DNA of 64,000 nt from Silurus meridionalis (GCF_014805685.1 NC_060886.1:30913362-30977361), one strand, 5' to 3'. Positions 45,931 through 56,439 are shown, numbered from the stretch's first letter. The notes: generated by a model not told the origin, from the sequence alone. Numbers and translations are program-made.

Positions 45931-46117
45931 TTCTTTGGGAAGTGGTAGATCAGTAGTCAAGATGTTGGTCTTGTGATCTGAAGGTCATGGGTTCAAATCC
46001 CAGCACCACCAGTGTGCAACTGCTGGGCCCTCAAGCAAAGGCCTTAATACTCAATTACTCAGCTAGGTAACTATAATGAGCGTAAGTTGCTCTTGATAAG
46101 TGCAAATGCCTTAAATC
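45931..46117 (+). mobile_element. tRNA-derived SINE, well preserved
   Basis: The tRNA-like head includes GGTCTTGTGATCTGAAGG and a perfect pol III B box in GGGTTCAAATCCC, then AGCACCACCAGTG, CAACTGCTGGGCCC, TCAAGCAAAGGCCTTAAT and the tail TTGCTCTTGATAAGTGCAAA. Best SINE copy in the window. It is not a functional tRNA, because no acceptor stem closes. Confidence 0.8.
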
Positions 46118-47334
46118 TGAATTAGCACAAACTTTTTGCATCGGGTACACGTGTGCATTTGTATCAACGTTTTTAAAATTTGTGTCAATCAAATTTATTT
46201 AGATCTAATTATTAATAAATAGGCTTTATTTTTAATATTTAGAAAATAAGCAAAATATTCTGTGACCAATATTTGTTTCTCGAGCATGTTCTCTCACAAC
46301 GCTACAGAGACCGAGGCGTGTCCTGAGAAAGATTAACATGGCAGAGGTAGAGCTGTAACTTCCTGCAGACAAAACAGAAAAAAAACGTCTGGTTTTATTT
46401 AATAATTTTTCTTTGTTTTATTTTTACCCCACTACAAAGGCGTGTTTGATGATTTGCTGTCTGTCTGAACCAAATTAATAAAAGCGAACTATCTTTCGTA
46501 TGGAAATCGGAACATATCGGTTTTATACGTATCGAGAAACGCGAATCGCCTCGGTGATGGAGATGCACATCATATTCTATATAAAACCTCGAACACCGTA
46601 AAGCCCTGAATCCTCCTGGTGTATGTCAGATGTCAGAGTGTTTCTTCAGATGAAGTTCATTTGCTGGAACCAGATTCAGCTGTGCAACATTGAGAACCAA
46701 TAAAGTGCACGTGTTGTGTAGATATTTTTCTGTGAAAATGTACAAACGGACGAGGCGGAAAAAAAAGCTGATATTTTCCCCGACGCTGAGATCTGAGGAA
46801 GCGTTTTATTCAGAATGATGCATTTGCTAGAGTGGGTGATGTGCATAAAAAAGATGTGACTCAGAAAGAGAGAGAGAAGGAGAGAGAGAGAGAGTGACAG
46901 GCTTTGTTGTTTTCCAGTCTGGATCCTGACAGATAAATGACTGTGGTAATGTTTGTCTTGTGGCTCACACACATCTGCTGGCTGAGGTACTGCAGAGTAT
47001 CTAACCATCTTTCTTTCTTTCTTTTATTTTCCCTATGGCACACACACACTGGCCCACACACACACACACACACACACTCATACCCGGAGATGTGTATGGT
47101 GAAACACATCAGCAGCATCTGCTCGACACACTCTGCCCAAACACAGGGTCTTTCTCTCTTTAACCCTGCTGAGAGTTTTACTCCGAACACGTTTTCACGT
47201 GACTCAGGGGAATGTTCTCCTCAACAGTGTCCTGCTTCTCACACAGGCGTCTCATTCCATCCACATAAAGAAGTGATACAGCAATTTATTCTATCTATTT
47301 CACATACTTTATTCATCTAACAGGAACTTTTTCT
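46118..47334. other. Unannotated DNA with GA and CA tracts
   Basis: (GA)n at 46862-46894, interrupted (CA)n at 47040-47079 and AT-rich DNA at 46180-46460. Two frames longer than 100 codons cross the GA/CA tracts and are repeat artefacts. Confidence 0.5.
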
Positions 47335-47432
47335 TCACATAACCCAGTATCGCTAGGAAGCTGGGGGTCAGAGCTCGGGGTTCAGCCATGATACAGCGCC
47401 CCCTGGAGCACTGACAGTTAAGGGCCTTATGA
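47335..47432 (-). mobile_element. SINE fragment, antisense
   Basis: GGAAGCTGGGGGTCAGAGC, TTCAGCCATGATACAGCGCC, CCCTGGAGCACTGACAG and TTAAGGGCCTTATG. These are the same landmarks as the three units at 59.2-59.7 kb. Confidence 0.65.
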
Positions 47433-47451
47433 CACAAATAAACCAAATACA

Positions 47452-47475
47452 CACACACACACACACACACACACG
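47452..47475. repeat. (CA)n microsatellite
   Basis: Short pure CA run. Confidence 0.9.
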
Positions 47476-47501
47476 CACTTAACCATTGCATGTAACTTAT
47501 A

Positions 47502-47646
47502 TTCTTTCTTTTTCTTTCTTTCCTACTTCCTTTTACTCTTTCATTTTTCATCCTTCTTTACTTCCTTCTTTCATTTCTTCTGTCCTTTTTCTTTTCTTTT
47601 TTCTTTCTTTTGTTTTTTTTCTTTCATTTTGACTTTCTTTCTTTTT
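47502..47646. repeat. Polypyrimidine tract (TTTC/TTCC), 145 bp
   Basis: Almost wholly C and T on the plus strand with TTTCTTTC, TTCCTTC and CTTTT units. Mirror-symmetric polypyrimidine DNA of this length can form H-DNA. Confidence 0.85.
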
Positions 47647-47945
47647 ATTATGGTAACTCAGCTTTTTCTTCTCTCCCTCTCTCTTACTCTCGGTCGTCAC
47701 CGATAGACTCCACATTTAATCCATAAACATTATAAACCTGAAGATCGTTGTCCTGCTCCTCACACAGACTTATAACTAAATCCACAGAAACAGAGGAGGA
47801 GTTCGAGCTGTGAGTCGTCGGTGATGCTTTGCTAACATCTCCATAGAAACTTAATTAGCAAAAACATATCGGTGCAGAGAAGTGCGGAACAAAGTGGCAG
47901 ACTCGACCCCAATGTGAGCTCATTTAAAAGTGTTAAAAGGAAGTT

Positions 47946-47946
<1 letters not shown>

Positions 47947-47983
<37 letters not shown>
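47947..47983. repeat. (CA)n microsatellite
   Basis: Pure CA run just upstream of the CpG-rich segment. Confidence 0.95.
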
Positions 47984-47985
<2 letters not shown>

Positions 47986-48660
47986 GCTAGCTGTTAGCCG
48001 CAGGTAAAGCGGGACGCTAGCTCTCTCTGGGATCTGTACGAGGCCTGAGATTCGTTCGCACGTCAGAGAAAACCTCATTAAAACTCTTACACCTTTCGGC
48101 GACTGCGTGATTCTCACGTGTTGCTCGCTAACTCACACCTCAACTTCCCGGGCCTCCAAGAGACAAAAAGACGCCACGGGGACACGTCCGTTACTCGAGA
48201 TCGAGTGCTCATGGACGCCATCTGTACCGTAGCCCTCATCTGACACGTTCGATCCTCCAGCCTCTCCTGTTAGCATGAAGCCGCGTAGCATGCTAAGATT
48301 TCTCAGTACTCAGTAGACAGAGGTGTAAAGAGAGATCGGTGTGCTAGGCGACTCGGTCTCAGCGGTGTGAGACGTTTGGACTCCTGTGGTTATAGAGACG
48401 TGTCGCTCTCACACACCTCATGGCGAGAAGGACGCGAGCTGAAATCGCTCAGGTTCTCGGCGGTTTGATGAAGAAGCCTGCGAGAGAGGAATAAACTCAT
48501 TCACCAGGGAAAAACAAGTGAATCGTCTCAGTGCCCCAGACGGAGAGATGGAGGAGAAACGTGAAGGAGCTGCTGCTGAAATGTAAATGAGGTGAAGTGA
48601 AGTTTATTCCCTCTGAGACTCGGATGAGGAGGTGTGTTTCTGTAAACACTGTGAGTCTGT
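47984..48660. other. CpG-rich unique segment
   Basis: CpG is frequent (CGACTGCGTG, GACGCCACGGGG, TACTCGAGATCGAG), with CTAGC words (GCTAGCTGTTAGC, GTAGCATGCTA). No exon-like frame of note. Could be a CpG island or unmethylated regulatory DNA. Confidence 0.3.
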
Positions 48661-48672
48661 CAGACATGTAAC

Positions 48673-48673
<1 letters not shown>

Positions 48674-48738
<65 letters not shown>
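48674..48738. repeat. (CA)n microsatellite, 65 bp
   Basis: First array of the 48.7-49.9 kb cluster. Confidence 0.96.
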
Positions 48739-48740
<2 letters not shown>

Positions 48741-48793
48741 ATCACACAAATAAACAAAATTAACACATACATATACACACAGCTATACATTTT

Positions 48794-48847
<54 letters not shown>

Positions 48848-48911
48848 CACACAAATAAACAAAATTAACACATACATATATACACAGCTACACATTTTAA
48901 ACACACACACA
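48739..48911. repeat. Compound tandem duplication: (CA)n plus 55-bp unit
   Basis: The segment TCACACAAATAAACAAAATT..CATTTTAAACAC occurs at about 48742-48797 and again at 48847-48902, with a (CA)n run (48796-48846) between. So an approximately 105-bp composite unit is duplicated. The two copies differ by only a few bases (for example TATACACACAGCTATACA versus TATATACACAGCTACACA), so the duplication is recent. Confidence 0.9.
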
Positions 48912-48954
48912 GGTGCGAACACCTTGTAGTAAGTGTTTGTGGTATGTAGAGGAT

Positions 48955-48955
<1 letters not shown>

Positions 48956-48997
<42 letters not shown>
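48956..48997. repeat. (GT)n microsatellite
   Basis: Pure GT run, opposite in strand to the preceding CA arrays. Confidence 0.96.
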
Positions 48998-49129
48998 ACT
49001 GCAGGAATGTGATGCGAGTCGTAGCTGAGGGTCAAAACGGAGCTTTAACTGATTTAACATAATGTTCTGTTTGATCTTTTCCAGACTCCACTTTAACCTC
49101 CCTGAAACTGCTACTAACTGTGCATACTG

Positions 49130-49131
<2 letters not shown>

Positions 49132-49162
<31 letters not shown>
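49132..49162. repeat. (CA)n microsatellite
   Basis: Pure CA run. Confidence 0.96.
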
Positions 49163-49164
<2 letters not shown>

Positions 49165-49236
49165 CATAACACAGGGCTCAGAACACGAGCATCTGCTTTT
49201 CTATATTTTAATGTTTATTATTATGCATGCTTATAG

Positions 49237-49238
<2 letters not shown>

Positions 49239-49286
<48 letters not shown>
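49239..49286. repeat. (GT)n microsatellite
   Basis: Pure GT run. Confidence 0.96.
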
Positions 49287-49291
<5 letters not shown>

Positions 49292-49425
49292 TCCTGTCTA
49301 AAGCTCACAGCTAATATTGAAATGATTATAGTGTGATTATCTCAACCACAAACTAATATTATCCTTTTCTTTCTTTCTTTTCATTTTTTTTTTTCTTTCT
49401 ATTCATTTATTTACTCATATCCCCC

Positions 49426-49426
<1 letters not shown>

Positions 49427-49468
<42 letters not shown>
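49427..49468. repeat. (CT)n microsatellite
   Basis: CT run preceded by a C and T stretch. Confidence 0.95.
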
Positions 49469-49472
<4 letters not shown>

Positions 49473-49575
49473 TGTTTCATGTGGAGTTTCATGTCTCCTG
49501 CCGTTCTGTCTTTGTGAAACCTGGCGTTCTCCTCCTGTGTGTGATTTTACAATCAGTCCTACATCTCTGAACTTC

Positions 49576-49579
<4 letters not shown>

Positions 49580-49636
<57 letters not shown>
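49580..49636. repeat. (GT)n microsatellite, 57 bp
   Basis: Pure GT run. Confidence 0.96.
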
Positions 49637-49637
<1 letters not shown>

Positions 49638-49855
49638 CTACAAACCCCTCCTCAAATCCTGCTTAATTCATATCACACCTGGAGACACATTTGCCCTCGT
49701 TTGTTCCTCAGCTCCATCGTTTCTTATGTAGACGTCTTCACTCCATCCATTGCTGCTCTCTGTGCCACCTGATATTACACAGGTCACAGAGGGACGAGAC
49801 GAGACGAGGGACAGCTAGTGCCATAAATACTTAAGAGGGAGGACTGGGAGGCATG

Positions 49856-49858
<3 letters not shown>

Positions 49859-49911
<53 letters not shown>
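49859..49911. repeat. (GT)n microsatellite, 53 bp
   Basis: Pure GT run, last of the cluster. Confidence 0.96.
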
Positions 49912-49914
<3 letters not shown>

Positions 49915-50554
49915 TACCATACGTCTCGGTCTGAAAGATATAGACCTGCCAGTGTTCGCTTGACTCCTACTCGCTCTTCAGGAGCAGCGGAGGAATATTC
50001 GGCCGAATCGCTCGTCCGTTTTGCGTCGCATCGTTCTGCTGTAGAATAGAAACGACAGTTACGGCGGTTCTTATGCAGTAATAAAAGCAGACTTTTAATT
50101 AGTCCTCCAGTCGATTCTTCAACAGGTTGAGAAAGAAAATTACTTTCAACTTCAGAACAATGACTGGTGTTTTGCGATTTTCTGCGGATCAGCTCACGAG
50201 AAGAAAACGAGCCGAACAATGCTGTGATATCGCCTTCAGTCGTAAAGGAAGTGGTCTGTGTTTACCTTCCTCAGTAATGCCCTCTTCCTGCTTTTATGCC
50301 TCTGGGCCACATTGTTTAGCCACAATGGCACGGGCAGCTGTTGGTGTGGCCTCTCAAAGTACCAGGTTTGAAGCTGGATGTTGATCGTTCAACACTGAGA
50401 TCTTTAAAGAACAACACCTGTAGAATCAATCGCCAGATGACTGGCAACTTCCTTATTCTAGTCCTTTCAGTTGATACAATGCATGAGGAGCCTGTGGAAC
50501 CTTCTGGATCTTAGTTTTAGATCTCTGGAGCCTCTGGTTGAGCCCATTAAACTT
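49912..50554. other. Unannotated spacer
   Basis: Moderate CpG at 49920-50240. Frames at 49914-50384 match no known domain. Confidence 0.4.
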
Positions 50555-50745
50555 CTGGGAGGATGTTCTACCAAATTTTGTGGAGATGGTTGTGGACAGG
50601 GTGTTAGTAGCGTTAGGTACTAATGTAGGTGAGGAGGTGAGGAGGTCTGGGGTGCAGTCAGCATTTACATTCATCCCAAAAGGGTTGGAGCTCTATAGCA
50701 GGAGATCTTCCTCTCAAAAACCATGAAGAGCATATCTTCCAAAAA
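50555..50745 (-). mobile_element. Tc1/mariner-type relic, copy H
   Basis: Minus-strand fragment with CTTCTGGGAGGATGTTCTAC, GGTGTTAGTAGCGTTAGG, GTAGGTGAGGAGG, TCTGGGGTGCAGTCAGC, GGAGCTCTATAGCAGGAGAT. Minus-strand translation includes NADCTPDLLTSSPTLVPNAT, matching TDCTPGLLTSPTSVPEF of copy F. Termini absent. Confidence 0.75.
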
Positions 50746-50849
50746 TGCTTTTCAACCTATATTCCATGTAAACAGAGCTCTCAAACTGATGATCTTGGTA
50801 TCAGGAAGTAGTTATGATGATAGTTTTAGCTCAATTCTATACACATGAA

Positions 50850-50990
50850 TGCAGACCTCATGGCTTATTGGTTAGTGGTTGGAGATCTGAAGGTTGCATG
50901 TTTAAATTCCAGTAGCACCAATGATCGTGTTTTTGAGCAAGATCCTTAACCTTCATCTCATCTGCTCTATATACTGGATTATGTGTTGTG
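50850..50990 (+). mobile_element. tRNA-derived SINE, degenerate
   Basis: TTGGTTAGTGGTTGGAGATC, GAAGGTTGCATGTTTAAATT (worn B box), CCAGTAGCACCAATG, TTGAGCAAGATCCTTAACC. The tail is lost. Confidence 0.6.
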
Positions 50991-51514
50991 TTTGTATTAC
51001 ATGGCTGTTTAATGAACATCAACGTGAGCCTTTGATTTAGAATAAAAAAACAAAACAAAAGAAAAGCGACTTCCTGTGACACTTCCTCCTGTTCGCTCAT
51101 TACGGATGTCAATCCACAGCAGGAAGTCTATAAAGCCGCTTTGTGACAATGTTTTATTGTTCAACGCACCACAAGTACTTGAACTGGATGTTCTTTTAAG
51201 ATGCACGAGCAGCTTTTATATCGCTTCAGACGCTTCCTCGATTGGACGTCAAATCTCATCACGCCTCATCTCCATCGTCTCTATTTAAAACGTTTCTGCC
51301 GCTCTGGAGGTGGTGTTTTTTTTTTTTTTTTGCTGCTGTGATTATCTGGTTGTAATTAAAGCAAAGTGTCTGTAGGGATAGAAGTGTGTTTTTTTTTCTT
51401 CTCTCAAAGTCTCTATGGTGAAGGGTAATGTGCTGTAAAACCACATGGAGGTGAAGCCCAGGGGTGATAGATCTGCTTCGAGAACTCCCGCTTCATCCCT
51501 TTCCCTTTTTAAAT

Positions 51515-51516
<2 letters not shown>
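50991..51516. other. Unannotated spacer
   Basis: Unique-looking with poly-T runs near 51308 and 51388. No gene recognised. Confidence 0.4.

Positions 51517-51547
<31 letters not shown>
51517..51547. repeat. (TA)n microsatellite at left edge of a Tc1 relic
   Basis: TA run ending in TACAGGG, directly joined to transposase sequence. Confidence 0.93.
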
Positions 51548-51550
<3 letters not shown>

Positions 51551-52001
51551 GGCTATTTGACCAAGAAGGAGAGTGATGGGGTGCTGCGCCAGATGACCTG
51601 GCCTCCACAGTCACCGGACCTGAACCCAATCGAGATGGTTTAGGGGTGAGCTGGACCGCAGAGTGAAGGCAAAAGAGCCAACAAGTGCCAAGCATCTCTC
51701 GGGGAACTCCTTCAAGACTGTTGGAAGACCATTTCAGGTGACTACCTCTTGAAGCTCATCAAGAGAATGCCAAGAGTGTGCAAAGCAGTAATCAAAGCAA
51801 AAGGTGGCTACTTTGAAGAACCTAGAATATGACATTTTTCAGTTGTTTCACACTTTTTTGTTATGTATATAATTCCATATATAATTCCACATGTGTTCAT
51901 TCATAGTTTTGATGCCTTCAGTGTGAATCTACAATTTTCATAGTCATGAAAATAAAGAAAACTCTTTGAATGAGAAGGTGTGTCCAAACTTTTGGTCTGT
52001 A

Positions 52002-52005
<4 letters not shown>
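51546..52005 (+). mobile_element. Tc1-like transposon, 3' half
   Basis: The plus-strand frame reads GYLTKKESDGVLRQMTWPPQ followed by SPDLNPIEMV, the hallmark around the third catalytic acid (glutamate) of Tc1 transposases (DD34E). One codon later, TAG and TGA stops and a one-base insertion break the frame, where a WDELDRRV-type stretch would continue. Downstream, KTISGDYLLKLIKRMPRVCK and AVIKAKGGYFEEPRI are the normal C terminus. The right terminal repeat is GGTGTGTCCAAACTTTTGG, a classic fish Tc1 end, near 51978-51996. The N-terminal DNA-binding half and the left terminal repeat are absent; a TA array occupies that junction. Confidence 0.9.

Positions 52006-52061
<56 letters not shown>
52004..52061. 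repeat. (TA)n microsatellite at right edge of a Tc1 relic
   Basis: Begins at the TA target site just past CTGTACTG of the Tc1 end. Confidence 0.95.
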
Positions 52062-52064
<3 letters not shown>

Positions 52065-52121
52065 TCAAACTAGTTGTTTTTCTTCTTTTAACGCTTCTTT
52101 GCACTGTTATCCTACTACGTT

Positions 52122-52195
52122 CATTTACATTTACATTTACATTTACATTTGCGGCATTTAGCAGACGCCCTTATCCAGAGCAACGTACAAACGTT
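52122..52195 (-). mobile_element. SINE 3' tail
   Basis: Five ATTTAC units, then GCGGCATTTAGCAGACGCCC and TTATCCAGAGCAACGTAC. This is the inverse of the SINE tail with its 6-bp terminal tandem repeats. The body is missing, as in a 5'-truncated insertion. Confidence 0.75.
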
Positions 52196-52439
52196 TATTC
52201 AGCGGTGGAGGAAACAAGGGTGTGATCAGTGTGACTTCGTACGATGGCGAACCCGCCGTCATCCAAATACTCCATCAAGCAGATCGATAAAACCAAAGCG
52301 TCTTGAGAACGACCGTGTCCCTGCATTATTAAAAAACCTCAGACCCGGCATTCTATCCTTTAAATCTGAATAAAGATGAAGGGGAAAAAATGCAAAGGGA
52401 AAAATAGCGAGAGAAGAACGAGGGAAAGGAACTTAATTG

Positions 52440-52960
52440 AAGCTTGATTACAGGCCCTTGGGAGGTTACAGTTTATTAATATGTCACTTCCAATAAAGAT
52501 GCTCCAGCATTCGGATTCGCCGTCGCCTTGGAAACGGCGTTCATTTTATTATTTATTTGCCATTCCTTCCATGGGTGGAGGGCAAAGTTATCGACACTGA
52601 GATTCCTCTGCTGAGGAAGATCTTTCATACTGCCCCGTCGTTTTTTTTTTTTTTTTGAGGAGGAGGAATCGATGCAGCTCTTCTCCCCCGTTCCCCTCCT
52701 CGCTCGTTCCTCAGGTCGCCCGAGGAGAAGAAGCGCTTTGTGTTCATCTTTCATTATGGAAATGGATTTGGCTCTGCTGCATCTTCTGCAAAATGGATTT
52801 GACAAGGAGCAGAGGTGCGGTTAAATATTTAGCATCAACACAACCGCGTGAATGCTTATGGCTTCTGATGTCATCAGACCCGCAGAACTCATTACGCTCG
52901 CTTCGGATCTAATATATTCGAGCGATCAAAATGTCACACTCGCTGAGCGTATTCGCTATG
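52440..52960. other. Candidate conserved non-coding segment
   Basis: Repeat-free except one poly-T run at 52640. Includes GCTTGATTACAGGCCC, GGAGGTTACAGTTTATTAAT, TTATGGAAATGGATTTGG and GCAAAATGGATTTGAC. Balanced composition. A 109-codon minus-strand frame overlaps it but has no recognisable domain. Confidence 0.27.
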
Positions 52961-53359
52961 ACGCTTGAAATCGCTAAGTCCATATTAGAAACAGAGACTT
53001 TTTGGAATTGTTTTCAATGATTTCCTTTGAATTTTATTTCTAATGCTGATTTTTTTTTTTTTTTAATATAATCATATGGTTCTTATTATTTTCCTGGAAA
53101 TCCTTCTTTAGTTTATTACAGAGTTTATATAAGAACTATATTCTAAAATGCCTGTTTTGTACTTATATATTGCAGTATAAAAGTGTTTTGACATCTTTAC
53201 CTGCGTAGTCATCTAAAAAAGAAAATCCCACTTCGACTCCAATCGCTTCTTGTTTCTATAATATCAAAAATGTCGCTCCTGACATCATTTGCATCCAGGC
53301 TAATAATCATTTCATAAGTTGATTGATGGCTCAATCAAAATGTGGAGGGAAAAAATGTG
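52961..53359. other. Unannotated AT-rich spacer
   Basis: AT-rich, poly-T near 53050. Nothing recognised. Confidence 0.4.
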
Positions 53360-53760
53360 CAACTAAATCAGGAAAATAGAAACCTGTCGAAGGTCATTTC
53401 CATCCATCTGAAAAAGGCGAATAATCTGTTTAATAAAGCACCAGATAGCAGAATAATCAGCATGTAAATCTCCGGATTCTCTGAGGGATCGTTGTCCCAA
53501 ATAATCCATCAAACCCCGAATCATGCGTGACTTTTTCCCCACATCGTTTCCAGTACCAACATTCAGGGTTGAAAATGCTAACAGGGCAATCGAGGACCCT
53601 GAAGGCTGTTTATCGCGTCGTGTTGTACGAAATTGTGCCAATAAAATCTACGCCTGTGCAAACCTGTGCAATATCAGGGATATTTATTGTGTGCTGAAAG
53701 TCACATTCTGTTCAAATGCTGCCTATTACATGAGACTCGTCAATAGGGGGGGTGAGTGAG
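53360..53760. other. Candidate conserved non-coding segment
   Basis: A 400-base repeat-free stretch with AAATAATCCATCAAACCCC, CTGTTTATCGCGTCGTG, GAAATTGTGCCAATAAAATC and GTTCAAATGCTGCC. Frames of 92 (minus) and 78 (plus) codons overlap it without protein-like character. One of the stronger non-coding candidates by appearance. Confidence 0.3.
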
Positions 53761-54159
53761 GCAGAGCTCCATATTCCTCATTACTGACATATATTTCTTT
53801 CTTTCTTTTTGCTTCATCAAAATATTTCTTTTTGAGAACTTTATGAAGTTCTTCAATCAATACCGACTCATGCTTGCTGTCCAATTTAGCTCCACCGAGT
53901 TTTTATAGTGGTGAAACATAGGAATTGCAACCAGCAGTAATTGAGGCCCATTGGGACAGGATTCACTCTGCCCCATGTTCACTTAATATTGGAAAAGGAG
54001 AGTAGTGGAAAGGATGGTGATTGTCAGGATTTTGTAGAATTTGAGTTCTCTGTGGCCAACAGGAAGTGACTGTGTCGAAGTACATAAACATTTATGTTGT
54101 AAGATCCATCGATCAGTCATACTATTAAATCTGCTGCTAAATTAAATATTATTGAAAAT
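53761..54159. other. Unannotated spacer
   Basis: Short (TTTC)n near 53793. Nothing else recognised. Confidence 0.4.
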
Positions 54160-54440
54160 CCAGTTACAGTGAAACCTGCAACTGGTTAAGGGTTCTTTTT
54201 GCAGCAAGGTTTCTGGATGACTGGGTCAGAGCATCTGAACAAACATTTGAGGAACATGACAAAGTGGTCAAGATGCCCCCAAGTTCCCCAGAACTCTCCT
54301 GCCTAATTAAACATGTTTGGAAACTTATAGGACTGTTTCTGATGTCTTGGAACCAGATTCTATCCTTCTTGCTTGCCCAGTTAAAGCTGTTTTTGGTGGC
54401 AAAAGGGGAATGACACAATTAAACAGGTGGTTATAACTTT
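54160..54440 (+). mobile_element. Tc1-like transposon fragment (second Tc1 family)
   Basis: CCAAGTTCCCCAGAACTCTC, GAGCATCTGAACAAACATTTG, GTCTTGGAACCAGATTC and GGTGGCAAAAGGGG, then ACACAATTAAACAGGTGG, correspond in order to the C-terminal and 3' region of a Tc1-like fish family whose normal 3' end is ACACAATAT..GCAGGTGGTCATAATGTTA. The same end is seen better preserved at 57100-57160. Coding frame heavily broken. Confidence 0.65.
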
Positions 54441-54499
54441 ATCTACACAGAGAATGAACAGTATTCAGTGTTTATGCATTAGAAATGCGTGCACACCAC

Positions 54500-54615
54500 G
54501 GTTAATGCAGCAATTTAATCGTCAATATGAGATATTATTATATAGATATTATTAGCTTTTAAAAGAAAACAGCAAACGGAGACTAAATGTGGAAAGGGAT
54601 GTTCAAAAAGCACTT
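54500..54615 (+). mobile_element. Main-family MITE 3' fragment (inverted partner of 58290-58410)
   Basis: GCAGCAATTTAATCGTCAAT, ATATTATTATATAGATATTA, TTAGCTTTTAAAAGAAAAC and AGCAAACGGAGACTAAATG are repeated in inverse at 58.3-58.4 kb with few differences. The right part (GACTAAATGTGGAAAGGGAT) is the 3' subterminal region of the main Tc1/mariner-type family. Confidence 0.75.
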
Positions 54616-54860
54616 CTCTCTTTTTTTATTATTTGAGCTAGTTTTGGGTCAATCGTGTGGTTTTTGACACTAGCTGGAGAATTTTGCTGGCAGCCGTTGT
54701 TAGAGCTTTTGTGTGCACCTTGCACAGTGGTGACAGGAAACACACCTGCTGTATTGAACACAGCTGAACAAGGGTGAACATCTGAAAGCCTTCAAAACTG
54801 CAGGTATAGACGGTGTGCTGGAGAACACGAAACTGCTACTGAGCATCACTGGATGGTCTG

Positions 54861-55038
54861 TTTACATTTATAACACTTGGCAGACTTTATTCACAGCGAC
54901 TTATATTTATCTTATTCATACAACTAAGCAGGTATGGTTTTAAGTGCCTTGTTCAGGTGCCCAGGGGTGTGACAGGATCCAAAGGTCCAAAGTTCAAATC
55001 CCAAAGTCAAATGCCTTAACCGCTAAACTACAATCTCA
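54861..55038 (-). mobile_element. tRNA-derived SINE, nearly full length
   Basis: Antisense copy: TTTACATTTATAACACTTGG, CAGACTTTATTCACAGCGAC, TTATTCATACAACTAAGCAG, AAGTGCCTTGTTCAGGTGCC, AGTTCAAATCCC and CCTTAACCGCTAAACTAC. This gives the full order tail, body and head when read in reverse. Confidence 0.75.
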
Positions 55039-55369
55039 CCTGGAGATAAGAGAGTAGATAGTAGCTTATTCTAAAAGGCAGATATGTCGGCTCCTGTTCT
55101 TGCACCTCTCCAAAATCTTTATTTACAATTCTCTCTTGATTTCTACTATGCGATACATTCCTGGGTCTTAGCACCCACCATATTCCAAGACATTTTTTTT
55201 CCGCACCATCTGTAGTTGGGAACACGGCTGCCAGTGGCCACATCATAATAAGCAACCTGAGACCACTTTAACTCACAGCTGAGGAATTCTATAACCATGT
55301 AAATAAGCCCTAACATGCTGTGGGCAACTTGTTCATCCATGTTAAACTGGAGCTTTTAGCGTTCCTAAT

Positions 55370-55720
55370 GCTGATCCCTCATCTACAAGCCGTCAGAACG
55401 GCTTTCATTTGATTCCCATCAAAGCACCTCGGATGTATGTGTCCATCGAGGTTTACATTCAAGTGTGAAAAGCGTATTAGTTCAGCCAAAGTGCAGCTTT
55501 ATCTTCATTGAGTGCACTTCTTCAGCCACCACCCTTTTATTCTCCTTCATGGGGTCAGCGTCGGTTCCAGGCCGGCATAATAGATCCCCGACGAGCACCT
55601 TTTCAGGCTCGAGCAGTCAATCCACAGGCCGTTAACCTCAGTAAAACTGCCCTCGCAGCAGAACAGCGAACTGGCATGATGTTTTATTGCTTTCTTTCTT
55701 CTCATGTGTGTACTGTAATG
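55370..55720. other. Candidate conserved non-coding segment
   Basis: Repeat-free. TTTCATTTGATTCCCATCAA, CGTATTAGTTCAGCC, GGCATAATAGATCCCC and AGCAGTCAATCCACAGGCC. Higher GC than flanks. Plus-strand frame of 73 codons at 55508-55729 is unremarkable. Confidence 0.25.
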
Positions 55721-56439
55721 TCAACATGATCCTTTTGGTGTTTGAATGAGCATATGTACAGCCATGAGACACATGGAAACACAATGTCTCTTTCTCTCGG
55801 AATGATTTGAATTCATAAACAAAAAAACCTTGATTTGTATTACAACTGATCTATGTGTGTGTCTGAGTGTGAGTGTGTGTTGAGAAAAAAAAGAGTATAA
55901 GAATATTTTGTCATGTAATGTGAGAATTCCCGAGCCTGTTAAAACATCTGCGTTGACTCAAAACAGGCAATATGTTTACTCTGGATTGTTGTAGCGAACT
56001 CGGTGCCAGATGTCTCGCTCTCATCTTCTTTACGGAACGTCTCCTGGAACGCTTCAGAGGTGAGTTTCAAGTTTGACATCCCCAACATGTTTATAGACAC
56101 GGCACTCGCTGCAAATTAGGGGTACAACACATTTGCATTTGTTTAAGCCCCTCGTAGCATGCTAGCGCAAACAGACGCCGACCTGAGATGACGGCAAGTG
56201 TAGCGGATATACAACGTCTATATATTCCTGTTAATGTTGAAGGTTATGAACTTGGAAAGCTAGAGGAAAAAAACTAGCAGGAAGGCTGTTATGTGACTGA
56301 TAAAACTTCCTGCAGGTGATTGGGATCTTCTTGCTTCAGCTATGGGTTACTGTGGCTACATGGAAGAACTTTACCCATAAAAAATGCTTACAAATAATTA
56401 TTGATCTTTATATTAGAAATAAAAATGGAAGCAGTTGAT
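55721..56439. other. Unannotated spacer
   Basis: Unique-looking, AT-leaning. Nothing recognised. Confidence 0.4.

Noticed and set aside
45950..46030. Possible functional tRNA gene
   Set aside because: A perfect B box is present, but no acceptor stem or anticodon arm closes, and the sequence continues into a SINE body and tail.
46676..47320. Several overlapping frames longer than 100 codons
   Set aside because: They cross GA and CA tracts and owe their length to low-complexity sequence.
48497..49162. Minus-strand open frame of 221 codons, the longest in the window
   Set aside because: Most of it is Cys-Val and Thr-His dipeptides translated from (CA)n and (GT)n arrays, with no domain between them.
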